Below are positions 5,666 to 12,943 of a DNA stretch of 16,038 nt, one piece after another. The position numbers were made by a program, and so were the translations under genes. Position 1 is the stretch's first letter; every line of letters begins with the position of its first letter. The stretch spans positions 1-16,038 of the forward strand of contig MFKE01000002.1 in the NCBI GenBank assembly GCA_001779455.1, written 5' to 3'. Origin of the DNA: Candidatus Gottesmanbacteria bacterium RIFOXYB1_FULL_47_11. Its GTDB lineage: Bacteria; Patescibacteriota; Microgenomatia; UBA10105; UBA927. The notes beneath the pieces are model-generated. The model was not told where the DNA came from. It ran no database searches and worked only from the letters and a program-made list of their open reading frames with translations.

Positions 5666-6265
5666 TTATGTCTTGAATCTCGTTACTGATGTGCGGGTTC
5701 CGGGGATAGTCACCTCTTTTTTATCCTGTTCAAGTTTACCAGCGTCATAGATTACTCCGTCTGGCCCCACTACTTGTTCTAATTGAAGAAAACCGTTCCG
5801 TGTTTCAAGCCAGAAAGCTTTATAGAGCCATGTATCATTCTTGTGCTGCATTTCAACAGCTCCCTTTCTTCCATCTGCAGACACAAACGTTCCTTTAAAA
5901 AAAACATAACGCTCTCTTGAATGTTGTAACTGCCATTTTCCATCAGGTAGAATTGCATATTGCTGTTGATCATCAATGGTGGTGCCTTTTAATTTAATTT
6001 GTAAGTCTATGCCGTTTATTCGACCATTGATAAAACCGTTATGATCGTGAATTCCTTCATCCACACCATTCCAATCAAACGTAGTAAATTCCCGATTAAT
6101 TCCTTGTGGAGGCGGCTGTTCTCCGAAAGCACGCGCAATAGCGTCAAAAGCCTTTGTAAACCGTGGCCAGAGTTGAGAGGTTTCAGCCCGCTTCGCTAAC
6201 GCACTCTCCTCCTGATCGGACGTCGGTCCTTGAAGTCGTCTTAATAACTCACCGGTTCTACTCAT
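5666..6265 (-). CDS. Protein of unknown function, likely beta-rich C-terminal domain
   Basis: A 199-residue protein with no recognised family. The N-terminal third (to about residue 55) is helical and charged. From about residue 58 it is made of short strand-like segments with aromatic and alternating residues (FTTFDWNGVD, GRINGIDLQIKLKG, GKWQLQHSRERYVFFKGTFV, GAVEMQHKNDTWLYKAFWLE), suggesting a small beta barrel or sandwich. There is no signal peptide once the start at 6265 is used. An in-frame ATG at 6322 would add 19 residues of unlikely composition, and a TATAGT at 6286-6281 (minus strand) lies between the two starts, 15 nt before 6265. GC content is higher than in the preceding island genes. 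Confidence 0.65.
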   Translation of the reverse strand: MSRTGELLRRLQGPTSDQEESALAKRAETSQLWPRFTKAFDAIARAFGEQPPPQGINREFTTFDWNGVDEGIHDHNGFINGRINGIDLQIKLKGTTIDDQQQYAILPDGKWQLQHSRERYVFFKGTFVSADGRKGAVEMQHKNDTWLYKAFWLETRNGFLQLEQVVGPDGVIYDAGKLEQDKKEVTIPGTRTSVTRFKT

Positions 6266-6371
6266 GGAGAGGATTCTACTACTATAAACGCTGCAAATAC
6301 AAATCATCCAGCCACGGATCAACTTATACTCACCAACTTCAAACTAAAATTTGCTGGGATCGGGTCACACA

Positions 6372-6857
6372 CTACAAACGTATTTCGAGCTCGATTTCGT
6401 CGCGAATAGGAATTTTATCATTTCCTAATAATGGAATTGTTGGTTTAACTTTCCGTTGCTCCTCCATAACGTTTGTACGAACCGCTTTAATAACAAACCC
6501 GCGTTTCTGATAAAAACGAAGTGCCTGCGTATTATCGTTAGTCGTCATTACCCATACACTGGTACAACCGTCTGTTTTCGCAGTTTCCTTCACGCGTTCA
6601 ATGAGCGCCGTGCCGATTCCATGGTTTTCTATGGCACAATAAAGCGCCACTATTTCACGCGAACCTCCTCCTTGTGTATACGACACAAATCCGACTGGTT
6701 TACCGTTCAACTCACCGATGCAATTGGGCAATTCCACAATATTATACGTATGCTCTTTGCTGATAATCTGAACGGATCCCCACAATCTTGTAGCTATATC
6801 TGTAATCCAGCCATCATCCGTCGGTATTTTGTCTCTCAATTGAAAAGTTTGTTTCAT
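6372..6857 (-). CDS. GNAT-family N-acetyltransferase
   Basis: A 161-residue acetyltransferase predicted to move an acetyl group from acetyl-CoA to an amine. Motif A is seen as strand VALYCAI followed by the pyrophosphate-binding loop ENHGIGTALI (77-86), and motif B as NTQALRFYQKRGF (109-121), the usual tail of GNAT enzymes. The C-terminal IPIRDEIELEI is typical of a subgroup of small bacterial GNATs with unknown acceptors. The ATG at 6857 matches the fold boundary; the frame is open to 7001, but that part overlaps the upstream gene in another frame. It follows the next gene by 25 nt with no clear promoter, so the two are probably co-transcribed. Confidence 0.88.
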   Translation of the reverse strand: MKQTFQLRDKIPTDDGWITDIATRLWGSVQIISKEHTYNIVELPNCIGELNGKPVGFVSYTQGGGSREIVALYCAIENHGIGTALIERVKETAKTDGCTSVWVMTTNDNTQALRFYQKRGFVIKAVRTNVMEEQRKVKPTIPLLGNDKIPIRDEIELEIRL

Positions 6858-6882
6858 GCGAAGTAGCAATTTATTCCACAAA

Positions 6883-7218
6883 TTATTCAACAGGGTGAGG
6901 CCTTTGAAACCGTTTTGCCAGCTTTGCGTTTGTTTGGATGATATGCGCGTTGTCTGTGACAACAACGGGACCCATACGAGCAGACGGAAACGTTGCTTCA
7001 AGCACGCGAGAAATGAGGTAATCCGCTTCAGCCTCCTGATGACGTCTCATCGCTTCCAGCGTATACCCATATACCGTAGCCTCATCTGTTACTTTCCCAT
7101 TTTCTATTACCTGCACACGGGCACCTAACCACAAGAAACCCGCATTTTTTTTGACGACATGAAACGTATGTCCAAGAGTATCCACACCGCTCTGCACTTC
7201 ATGATTTTTGTTTCCCAT
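6883..7218 (-). CDS. Small protein of unknown function upstream of the GNAT
   Basis: A 111-residue soluble protein with no family recognised. The first half has strand-like segments (HTFHVVKKNAGFLWLGARVQVIENGKV), the middle is an acidic helix with the sequence TLEAMRRHQEAEADYLISRVLE, and the C-terminus is basic. A Shine-Dalgarno-like AAAGGA sits 4 nt before the ATG at 7218, and a promoter (TTGACC-N17-TACTAT) lies upstream, so this is the first gene of a two-gene unit with the GNAT acetyltransferase. A connection to that enzyme, for example as its substrate or as an antidote, cannot be shown from sequence. Confidence 0.7.
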   Translation of the reverse strand: MGNKNHEVQSGVDTLGHTFHVVKKNAGFLWLGARVQVIENGKVTDEATVYGYTLEAMRRHQEAEADYLISRVLEATFPSARMGPVVVTDNAHIIQTNAKLAKRFQRPHPVE

Positions 7219-7248
7219 AGATTCCTTTCAAAACGCGTTGACGAGAAG

Positions 7249-7277
7249 ATAGTAGTATATTTGCTTCTTAAGGTCAA
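7249..7277 (-). promoter_or_regulatory. Promoter of the unknown-GNAT gene pair
   Basis: On the minus strand, TTGACC (7277-7272), 17 nt and TACTAT (7254-7249). The expected transcript has a leader of about 24 nt containing AAAGGA before the ATG at 7218. Confidence 0.5.
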
Positions 7278-7304
7278 ATCGGACAGCGCTTTTTCAATAT
7301 CTGC

Positions 7305-7310
7305 TATGAT
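7305..7310 (+). promoter_or_regulatory. -10 box of the histidine kinase gene
   Basis: TATGAT lies 6 nt before the ATG at 7317, with no Shine-Dalgarno sequence and no convincing -35 at 16-18 nt. The position fits a leaderless mRNA, as for several other genes in the window. Confidence 0.35.
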
Positions 7311-7316
7311 TATTGT

Positions 7317-8570
7317 ATGCCTGCCACTCTTTTCTATATTCTAAGTCTTTTTCTCCTTATTCTCATTTTCTCCGGAGTACTACTATATTTGCGCCACGCT
7401 CAGAAGAAAAAACAGGCGGAATATGAAAGCAGGATCAGCCGTTTGGAGCAGGATCTTGCCGCAACCGGCGCGCGGGCTCAGCAACAGCTCGAACATCTCA
7501 AAACTATCGAGGGGACAACGGAGTACGAAAAATATGCCGGGCTCGCGCTTGCCCAAACGGATCTGGCCGTTGTTATTATCGATAAAAACGGGATCGTGAA
7601 GTTCGTCAATGACCGCGCAGAGCCGCTTCTTGATCTTGCGGCTGCTGCGGGCAGTTCGTACAAAGACGTCATTCATGTACGCGCTGCGGGAGGGGGAGAC
7701 AATTTTGCTCCCTTTGAAGCTGCGTTTGCGGGGCATGTTGCACATTTATCCGACGCCAGTGAGCTCACCGGACCGCACGGAACCATCCCCGTGATAGGCA
7801 CCGTTGTCCCCCTTATGGAGGACAGTACGGTTACGGCTGTCGTCTTTATATTTGAGGACAGCAGTAAACAGGTGGCGCGGGTGAAAGAAGAGCGGGCATT
7901 CTTTTCCGCCGCCGCCCACGAACTGCGCACGCCCCTCACTGTCATCCGCATGACCGTATCGCTCTTACTGGAAAAATTCGGATCACTGCCCAAAGAAAAA
8001 ATCATGGAACACCTGCGCAGAACCGATGAAACGGCCGAAAAGTTGGTCAAACTGGTAAATGATTTTTTAAATATTTCACGGATCGATCAGGGCAGGCTGG
8101 AAATACATACGGAGAAGTTTGACATGGTTGCCCTTACCGATGAGGTTATTGCTAATCTTGCACTGTTGGCCAAAGAACGAAGCCTGTATCTTAATCACGA
8201 GATAGCAGGGACACAGCGCATGGTGGCGGGGGACCGCGCAAAGGCCGCGGAGATACTCTCAAACATCATCGGCAACGGGCTGAAGTATACGGTAAAAGGA
8301 GGACTGACTATCGCCCATACAACAGTGGGCGGCACGCTTTCAACGACAATAACGGACACGGGAACAGGCATTCCGAAAGAGTCGCAGAGCCTGCTCTTCA
8401 AGCGCTTCGGGCAAATCGGGGAGGCACGTGCACAGCAAAGCGCCAAAAGCACCGGTTTGGGTTTGTATATATCCAAAAAGCTTGCGCTCCTTATGCACGG
8501 AGATGTGACACTGGTGAAAAGCGAGCCGGGAATGGGCTCGACATTCATGTTTACTCTGCCCTTAGGCTGA
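7317..8570 (+). CDS. Membrane-bound sensor histidine kinase with PAS domain
   Basis: A 417-residue kinase of a two-component system. One membrane helix is at about residues 5-26, followed by a short coiled coil (27-65) and a PAS-like domain (about 73-183; LAVVIIDKNGIVKFVNDRAE). The HisKA dimerisation helix carries the phospho-acceptor H201 in AAHELRTPL, and the HATPase_c domain has the N box around NIIGNGLKYT (316-325), G1 DTGTGI (347-352), a KRFGQ F box and G2 TGLGLYISK. All catalytic motifs are intact. With only one N-terminal membrane helix and no extracellular loop, the signal is probably sensed inside the cell or at the membrane through the PAS domain. It converges on the response regulator gene, and the two 3' ends overlap by 9 nt. 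Confidence 0.93.
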   Translation: MPATLFYILSLFLLILIFSGVLLYLRHAQKKKQAEYESRISRLEQDLAATGARAQQQLEHLKTIEGTTEYEKYAGLALAQTDLAVVIIDKNGIVKFVNDRAEPLLDLAAAAGSSYKDVIHVRAAGGGDNFAPFEAAFAGHVAHLSDASELTGPHGTIPVIGTVVPLMEDSTVTAVVFIFEDSSKQVARVKEERAFFSAAAHELRTPLTVIRMTVSLLLEKFGSLPKEKIMEHLRRTDETAEKLVKLVNDFLNISRIDQGRLEIHTEKFDMVALTDEVIANLALLAKERSLYLNHEIAGTQRMVAGDRAKAAEILSNIIGNGLKYTVKGGLTIAHTTVGGTLSTTITDTGTGIPKESQSLLFKRFGQIGEARAQQSAKSTGLGLYISKKLALLMHGDVTLVKSEPGMGSTFMFTLPLG

Positions 8571-8960
8571 AGCAAGAAACTCCTGGATTTTGTTGATCAC
8601 CTTATTCGGGGTATAGTCGCTTTTGATCATGTATCCGCGTGCCCCCAGCGCAATTGCCTTGGCGATCGTTGTTTCCTGTCCGACATTAGAAAGGATGACA
8701 ATCATGCCGTTGGGCGAGAGGGGAGGCGTTTCTTCTTTCATTTTCTGAAGGATCGTGAGGCCGCTCATTTTCGGGAGCATGATATCCAGAAGCACCAGGT
8801 CGTATCCGCCGTGAAAGATCTTTTTATATCCTTCTTCTCCGTCGGCGGCATTTTCGACAAAAAATCCTTCATCCTGAAGGATTTCCACGTATAGATCCCG
8901 GAGATACTTGTCATCCTCAACGATAAGTATTTTTTTAACCGGCGCTGGTTGTGTATCCAT
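8562..8960 (-). CDS. Single-domain response regulator (CheY-like receiver)
   Basis: A 132-residue receiver domain without output domain. The acidic pocket D16/D17, the phospho-acceptor D59 (LVLLDIMLPKMSG), S91 and K113 are in their expected places, so it should accept phosphate from a histidine kinase and act through protein contacts. The start at 8960 is chosen because a TATAAT ends 9 nt upstream; an in-frame ATG at 8990 lies upstream of that promoter. The convergent membrane histidine kinase next to it is the obvious partner. The lack of a DNA-binding domain means the downstream target lies elsewhere. Confidence 0.92.
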   Translation of the reverse strand: MDTQPAPVKKILIVEDDKYLRDLYVEILQDEGFFVENAADGEEGYKKIFHGGYDLVLLDIMLPKMSGLTILQKMKEETPPLSPNGMIVILSNVGQETTIAKAIALGARGYMIKSDYTPNKVINKIQEFLASA

Positions 8961-8969
8961 TCTCTGTTT

Positions 8970-8997
8970 ATTATACCTATCAATCCGCAACTTGCAA
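8970..8997 (-). promoter_or_regulatory. Promoter of the response regulator gene (near-leaderless)
   Basis: On the minus strand, TTGCAA (8997-8992), a 16-nt spacer and a perfect TATAAT (8975-8970), then 9 nt to the ATG at 8960. No Shine-Dalgarno sequence fits in the short remaining leader. Confidence 0.6.
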
Positions 8998-9071
8998 ATT
9001 GATCTACTTTACATCAGTTGACGGGTTATCATTTCGGGTATATTTTGGTAATAGATATTCCCATAATACCT

Positions 9072-9326
9072 ATGAGCGAGGTTATAGACGAAAAGGTTTC
9101 GGTTAATCTTTTGAGTAACCACATGAAGGGCAACGCCTCTCCTACATCGCTCTATTGGCGCGGGCGGCGCTACACGCTATCCCAAATAGGGCTCCACCAC
9201 ACGGTGCGGGAAGGGCGGACGCTCGTGCATATTTTTTCGGCAACCGACGGAACGACGTTTTTTAAACTTAAACTGGACACCGAAACACTCGCATGGAGAC
9301 TTTTGGAGCTGGACCATGATATTTAA
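9072..9326 (+). CDS. DUF6504-like small protein coupled to a Y-family polymerase
   Basis: An 84-residue protein. The core SLYWRGRRYTLSQIGLHH and the C-terminal LAWRLLELDHD resemble DUF6504 proteins, which in Actinobacteria carry a WRGR-Y motif and end in WRL, and are encoded beside damage-tolerance polymerases. The match is by eye and distant. The gene overlaps the downstream polymerase gene by 11 nt, so the two are translationally coupled and probably work together. ATG 9072 is preferred to an in-frame start at 9018, because the extra residues are unlike the rest and TTGACG at 9018-9023 could be part of a promoter (TATTTT 17 nt downstream). DNA-damage tolerance is inferred only from the neighbour. 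Confidence 0.7.
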   Translation: MSEVIDEKVSVNLLSNHMKGNASPTSLYWRGRRYTLSQIGLHHTVREGRTLVHIFSATDGTTFFKLKLDTETLAWRLLELDHDI

Positions 9327-10521
9327 TCCCGTGCCTCCCACCCTCATGCATGTGGATCTCAATTCCTGCTTTGCCAGTGTCGAGCAGCAGGCAAATCCGC
9401 TTTTCCGAGGACGTCCTCTGGCAGTTGCCGCATACACCACCGGACGCGGATGCATTTTAGCCTCTTCGCGGGAGGCAAAAGTGCTGGGAATCAAAACCGG
9501 TATGAGTGTAGGAGAGGGCAAGTCGATATATCCCAAGCTTATTGTCCTGCCGCCGGATCCGCCCAAATACCGGGCGGTAAATCGCGCATTATTTCAGGTG
9601 CTTTCCTCCTATACGCCGGATATTTCTGTTGAGTCCATTGACGAAATGGTGTTGAGGGTGCCGGATACAAGAAATATGGTATACGTGGCAAAAGAAATAA
9701 AAAAACGTATTACGTCAGAAATAGGCGAGTGGCTTACCGTAAGTATCGGTATTTCGACGAATAGATATTTGGCAAAAGTAGGATCCGGCCTCCATAAACC
9801 GGACGGGTTAGACGTGATTACAGCACACAATATTCAAGAGATTCTCTCAAGACTCCGGCTTGAGGATTTAACGGGAATTAAAGAGGGGAATGCCAACCGG
9901 CTGCATCTTGCAGGCATTACCACGCCCCTGGCTTTTTTTATGGCACCCGCGGATGAGTTACAAAGAGCATTCCGGTCAATCGTAGGGTATCAGTGGTGGG
10001 TGAGGCTGCATGGATATGATGACGGGCAGTGGGGGCGGGGTCTGCCGAAAAGTTTCGGCCAGTCATTCGCCATGGGACATCCGCATACACCGCAGGAGCC
10101 GCAAAGTCGCCAAATTCTCACCCAGTTGGTCGTCAAAATGGGCAGGAGGATGCGCGCGGACGGGTTTACGGCACGCGGCATCGGTATTTCCTGTTATTTT
10201 CGCGATCATACGTCCTGGAGCGGGCGATATATACAAAAAAATCCGTGTTTTACCGACCAAGACCTTTACGCCCATGCCGTACGCCTCCTTGGTAGCGCAC
10301 CCGCCAGACAAATCCGCATTCTCGCCGTCTGGACATATCAATTATCACAAACGTTGTACACGCAGGAAAGTTTACTGGAGGGAGACCAAAAAAAACAGCA
10401 TCTGACACAGGCCTTAGATACCATTGCCGACCGGTGGGGGGAGTTTATGGTCACCCCCGGGCGGATGATAAACATGGAACAGAAAGTCCTTGACAGAATC
10501 GCATTCGGCGGGGTACGCTAG
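9316..10521 (+). CDS. Y-family translesion DNA polymerase (Pol IV/UmuC-like)
   Basis: A 401-residue error-prone polymerase that copies damaged DNA. The palm has the first catalytic aspartate in MHVDLNSCFASVE (D14, with F19 in the steric-gate position) and the second acidic pair in SIDE (D109, E110). The fingers (about 32-75) and a helix-hairpin-helix region near DLTGIKEGNANRLHLAGI follow. The little finger begins near PKSFGQSFAM and the protein ends at a usual Pol IV length, with no clear sliding-clamp peptide seen. A GGAG lies 7 nt before the ATG, which is inside the preceding small gene, so expression is coupled. Whether it is closer to DinB or to ImuB/UmuC cannot be settled by eye, and the symbol is withheld. 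Confidence 0.9.
   Translation: MIFNPVPPTLMHVDLNSCFASVEQQANPLFRGRPLAVAAYTTGRGCILASSREAKVLGIKTGMSVGEGKSIYPKLIVLPPDPPKYRAVNRALFQVLSSYTPDISVESIDEMVLRVPDTRNMVYVAKEIKKRITSEIGEWLTVSIGISTNRYLAKVGSGLHKPDGLDVITAHNIQEILSRLRLEDLTGIKEGNANRLHLAGITTPLAFFMAPADELQRAFRSIVGYQWWVRLHGYDDGQWGRGLPKSFGQSFAMGHPHTPQEPQSRQILTQLVVKMGRRMRADGFTARGIGISCYFRDHTSWSGRYIQKNPCFTDQDLYAHAVRLLGSAPARQIRILAVWTYQLSQTLYTQESLLEGDQKKQHLTQALDTIADRWGEFMVTPGRMINMEQKVLDRIAFGGVR
10490..10519 (+). promoter_or_regulatory. Probable promoter of the riboswitch-metK transcript
   Basis: A perfect TTGACA (10490-10495), 18 nt and a weak TACGCT (10514-10519) lie in the last codons of the polymerase gene. Transcription would begin near 10526, just before the P1 stem of the riboswitch. 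Confidence 0.4.
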
Positions 10522-10534
10522 AGATCATTACAAA

Positions 10535-10630
10535 AAATCAAGAGTGGCGGTGAGAGATCTTGCTCGATGACCCGTCCGACAACCTTTCCCCGTAATGACG
10601 GGGTCAAGGTGCCCCAACAAGATATGATTT
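10535..10630 (+). ncRNA. SAM-I-clan riboswitch, P4-less form
   Basis: The leader of metK carries the SAM-I core: ATCAAGAG, GGCGG, GATGA (kink-turn side), ACAACC and AAGGTGC in the correct order. P1 is AAATCA (10535-10540) with TGATTT (10625-10630). P3 is ACCTT/AAGGT enclosing CCCCGT-AATG-ACGGGG (10582-10610). The P2 loop ATCTTG (10557-10562) is fully complementary to CAAGAT (10618-10623), the expected pseudoknot. There is no P4 hairpin between the pseudoknot strand and P1, which is the main difference from classic SAM-I and suggests a SAM-I/IV-type variant. No terminator is visible; the Shine-Dalgarno sequence begins 5 nt after P1, so control of translation is more likely. S-adenosylmethionine would repress its own synthesis gene. 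Confidence 0.88.
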
Positions 10631-10648
10631 GCCTGAAGGAGGAAAACT

Positions 10649-11758
10649 ATGAAAACCTATTTCACTTCTGAATCCGTTGCGTCCGGTCATCCCGATAAAA
10701 TTTGCGACCAGATTTCCGATGCCGTATTGGATGCGGCATTGGCCCGGGACCCCATGTCGCGTGTGGCAGTTGAGACGCTGGTTACCGTCAACCGTGTGGT
10801 TATGGCAGGAGAGGTCACCTGTCCCGCAAGCCTTGCGTACGAAAACATTGCCCGAAATGTAATACGGTCGCTGGGGTATACCAAAAAAATATATAACTTT
10901 ACCGATTCATCCCCGATATCCGTGTATATTCACCAGCAGTCTCCGGATATTGCCGCAGGGGTAGATGACGGCGGGGCAGGAGACCAGGGCATGATGTTCG
11001 GCTATGCCACGCGGGAAAGTAAGGAATATATGCCCATCCCCATTATCCTTGCGCACCGGCTCGTGCAGCGTATGGACGAAGCGCGTGAGAAAAAAATTCT
11101 CCCGTTTCTCCGGCCGGACGGAAAGTCGGAAGTAAAAGTGTGCTACGAAAACGGCAAACCGGTATCCGTCGAACACGTAGTCATTGCCGTCCCGCATGAG
11201 CCGGGAGTGACAAATGAAGAATTGACCGCAAAACTTATTACAAAGGTTATTACGCCGGTGCTTTCTGCCTATCATTTTAAAACACCCGTACGCCCCCGTA
11301 TTATCGTAAACGGCAGCCGCGGCCGCTGGGAAATCGGCGGTCCCGCCTCCGATACCGGGGTAACCGGACGCAAAATTATCGTAGATACCTACGGGGCCTT
11401 TGCACGCCACGGCGGAGGAGCCTTCAGCGGCAAGGATCCCACCAAAGTGGATAGGAGCGGCGCCTATGCATGCCGTTTTGTTGCCAAAAACATTGTTGCG
11501 GCAGGACTTGCTGACCGGGCAGAAGTACGCGTCGCTTATGCCATCGGACAGCGCGAGCCGATTGACCGGGAAATCGAAACGTTCGGGACAGAGAGGAAAA
11601 ACCGTTCCGTCATCGAAGATTTTGCATGGCGGCTGTTGGATATGTCCGTATCCGGTATTTTAAAACGTCTGAATCTGCGCCGCCCGATCTACCGCGAAAC
11701 GGCACGGTACGGACACTTCGGACGTGATGGATTTCCGTGGGAAGCTGTGCTACAGTAG
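10649..11758 (+). CDS. metK: S-adenosylmethionine synthetase
   Basis: A 369-residue enzyme (EC 2.5.1.6) that makes S-adenosylmethionine from methionine and ATP. It shows the N-terminal GHPDK (13-17), the signature GAGDQGMMFGYA (109-120), the region GVTGRKIIVDTYG (237-249) and the phosphate-binding GGGAFSGKDPTKVDRS (255-270). The length is close to the usual 380-400. AAGGAGG (10636-10642) lies 6 nt before the ATG, directly after a SAM riboswitch, so synthesis should be feedback controlled. It is the first gene of a dense plus-strand run; rarA starts 5 nt after its stop. The C-terminus is a little divergent (ETARYGHFGRDGFPWE), but its GHFGR element is the usual one. Confidence 0.97.
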   Translation: MKTYFTSESVASGHPDKICDQISDAVLDAALARDPMSRVAVETLVTVNRVVMAGEVTCPASLAYENIARNVIRSLGYTKKIYNFTDSSPISVYIHQQSPDIAAGVDDGGAGDQGMMFGYATRESKEYMPIPIILAHRLVQRMDEAREKKILPFLRPDGKSEVKVCYENGKPVSVEHVVIAVPHEPGVTNEELTAKLITKVITPVLSAYHFKTPVRPRIIVNGSRGRWEIGGPASDTGVTGRKIIVDTYGAFARHGGGAFSGKDPTKVDRSGAYACRFVAKNIVAAGLADRAEVRVAYAIGQREPIDREIETFGTERKNRSVIEDFAWRLLDMSVSGILKRLNLRRPIYRETARYGHFGRDGFPWEAVLQ

Positions 11759-11763
11759 GCTCG

Positions 11764-12939
11764 ATGAATGATGAGCGTCCGCTTGCGGATATTCTCCGGC
11801 CTAAGACGTTGGATGAGGTGATTGCTCAGGAGCATCTCGTCGGTAAAAACGGGATTATCCGTAAACTTCTGGCAACGGGATTTCTCCCCTCGATGATTTT
11901 TTGGGGCCCGCCCGGGTGCGGCAAAACAACCCTTGCACAACTCCTGGCTACGCTTACCAATTCCTTTTTTGAATCGCACTCTGCGGTGACTGCAACACTT
12001 GCCGACGTACGCCGGGTTATAAAACAAGCCGGTGAGCGAAAAAACCTGTCCGGCCTGCGTACAATTCTGTTTCTTGACGAAATTCACCGGTTCAACAAAG
12101 CCCAGCAGGATGCGCTTCTCCCTGCTGTTGAGCACGGGACGGTCATATTTATCGGCGCAACCACGGAAAACCCGTCGTTTGAAGTTATTTCACCGCTTTT
12201 ATCCCGCTGCCGCGTGCTTGTCCTGAAACGGCTTGAGGAAGATGAACTGAAAGAGATTACCGTACGCGGTCTTACGTATCTGCATAAATCGCTGGAAAAA
12301 AAGGCGGAATCTTTTCTATTTGAAATAGCAAACGGCGATGCCCGTGCGCTTCTTACCGTCCTGGGTATCGCGGCTTCGCTTACAAAACAAAAAAAACTGA
12401 GCGCCGCGGATATAGAAGAGGCCGCCCAGCGCAAAATGCTGCAGTACGACCAGCTGGGCGAGGAGCACTACAACACAATAAGCGCCTTCATCAAAAGTAT
12501 GCGCGCAAGCGATGTAGACGGCGCGCTCTACTATCTGGCACGGATGGTTGCTGCCGGGGAAGATCCGCTGTTTATTGCCCGCCGTATGGTTGTGTTTGCC
12601 TCCGAAGACATCGGGATGGCACAGCCCACCGCTTTAGTTGTTGCTAATACCGTCTTTGATGCGTGCAATAAAATCGGCTACCCGGAGTGCCAGGAAAATT
12701 TGGCGCACGGAGTCGTGTACCTTGCGCTGGCAAAAAAAGACCGGAGCGCGTACGATGCATATATGGCAGCGCTCGGGGACGTGAAACAGCTCGGAAATTT
12801 ACCGATACCGCTTGTCATCCGCAACGCGCCGACAAAACTCATGAAAGGGTTGGGATACGGCAAAGGATATGACAAATATACGACGGAGAGCCTGCTGCCG
12901 GAGAAATTAAAAAATAAACAGTATTATAAAAGGGGGTGA
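11764..12939 (+). CDS. rarA: Replication-associated recombination protein A (AAA+ ATPase)
   Basis: A 391-residue AAA+ ATPase of the RarA/MgsA/WRNIP1 family, which acts at stalled replication forks. Seen are ADILRPKTLDEVIAQEHLVG at the N-terminus, Walker A GPPGCGKT (48-55), Walker B LFLDEIHRF (102-110), sensor 1 GATTENPSFE (131-140) and the arginine-finger region LLSRCR (145-150), followed by the helical C-terminal oligomerisation domain with SEDIGMAQP and LGYGKGYDKY. Length and motifs are typical. The ATG at 11764 is preferred over 11737, which lies inside metK. It is followed 4 nt later by the EF-like gene. Its neighbour holA also belongs to replication. Confidence 0.95.
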   Translation: MNDERPLADILRPKTLDEVIAQEHLVGKNGIIRKLLATGFLPSMIFWGPPGCGKTTLAQLLATLTNSFFESHSAVTATLADVRRVIKQAGERKNLSGLRTILFLDEIHRFNKAQQDALLPAVEHGTVIFIGATTENPSFEVISPLLSRCRVLVLKRLEEDELKEITVRGLTYLHKSLEKKAESFLFEIANGDARALLTVLGIAASLTKQKKLSAADIEEAAQRKMLQYDQLGEEHYNTISAFIKSMRASDVDGALYYLARMVAAGEDPLFIARRMVVFASEDIGMAQPTALVVANTVFDACNKIGYPECQENLAHGVVYLALAKKDRSAYDAYMAALGDVKQLGNLPIPLVIRNAPTKLMKGLGYGKGYDKYTTESLLPEKLKNKQYYKRG

Positions 12940-12943
12940 GACA

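Noticed and set aside
6266..6371. A third copy of the 73-bp repeat
   Set aside because: Only TTCAAACT resembles the left block; the central ATAGCCTCGTA and the GAAATT block are missing.
4181..7300. A complete integrative element next to the tRNA
   Set aside because: No integrase, transposase, relaxase or replication gene is present, and no third copy of the tRNA-end repeat was found at the right side of the AT-rich block, so element borders cannot be drawn.
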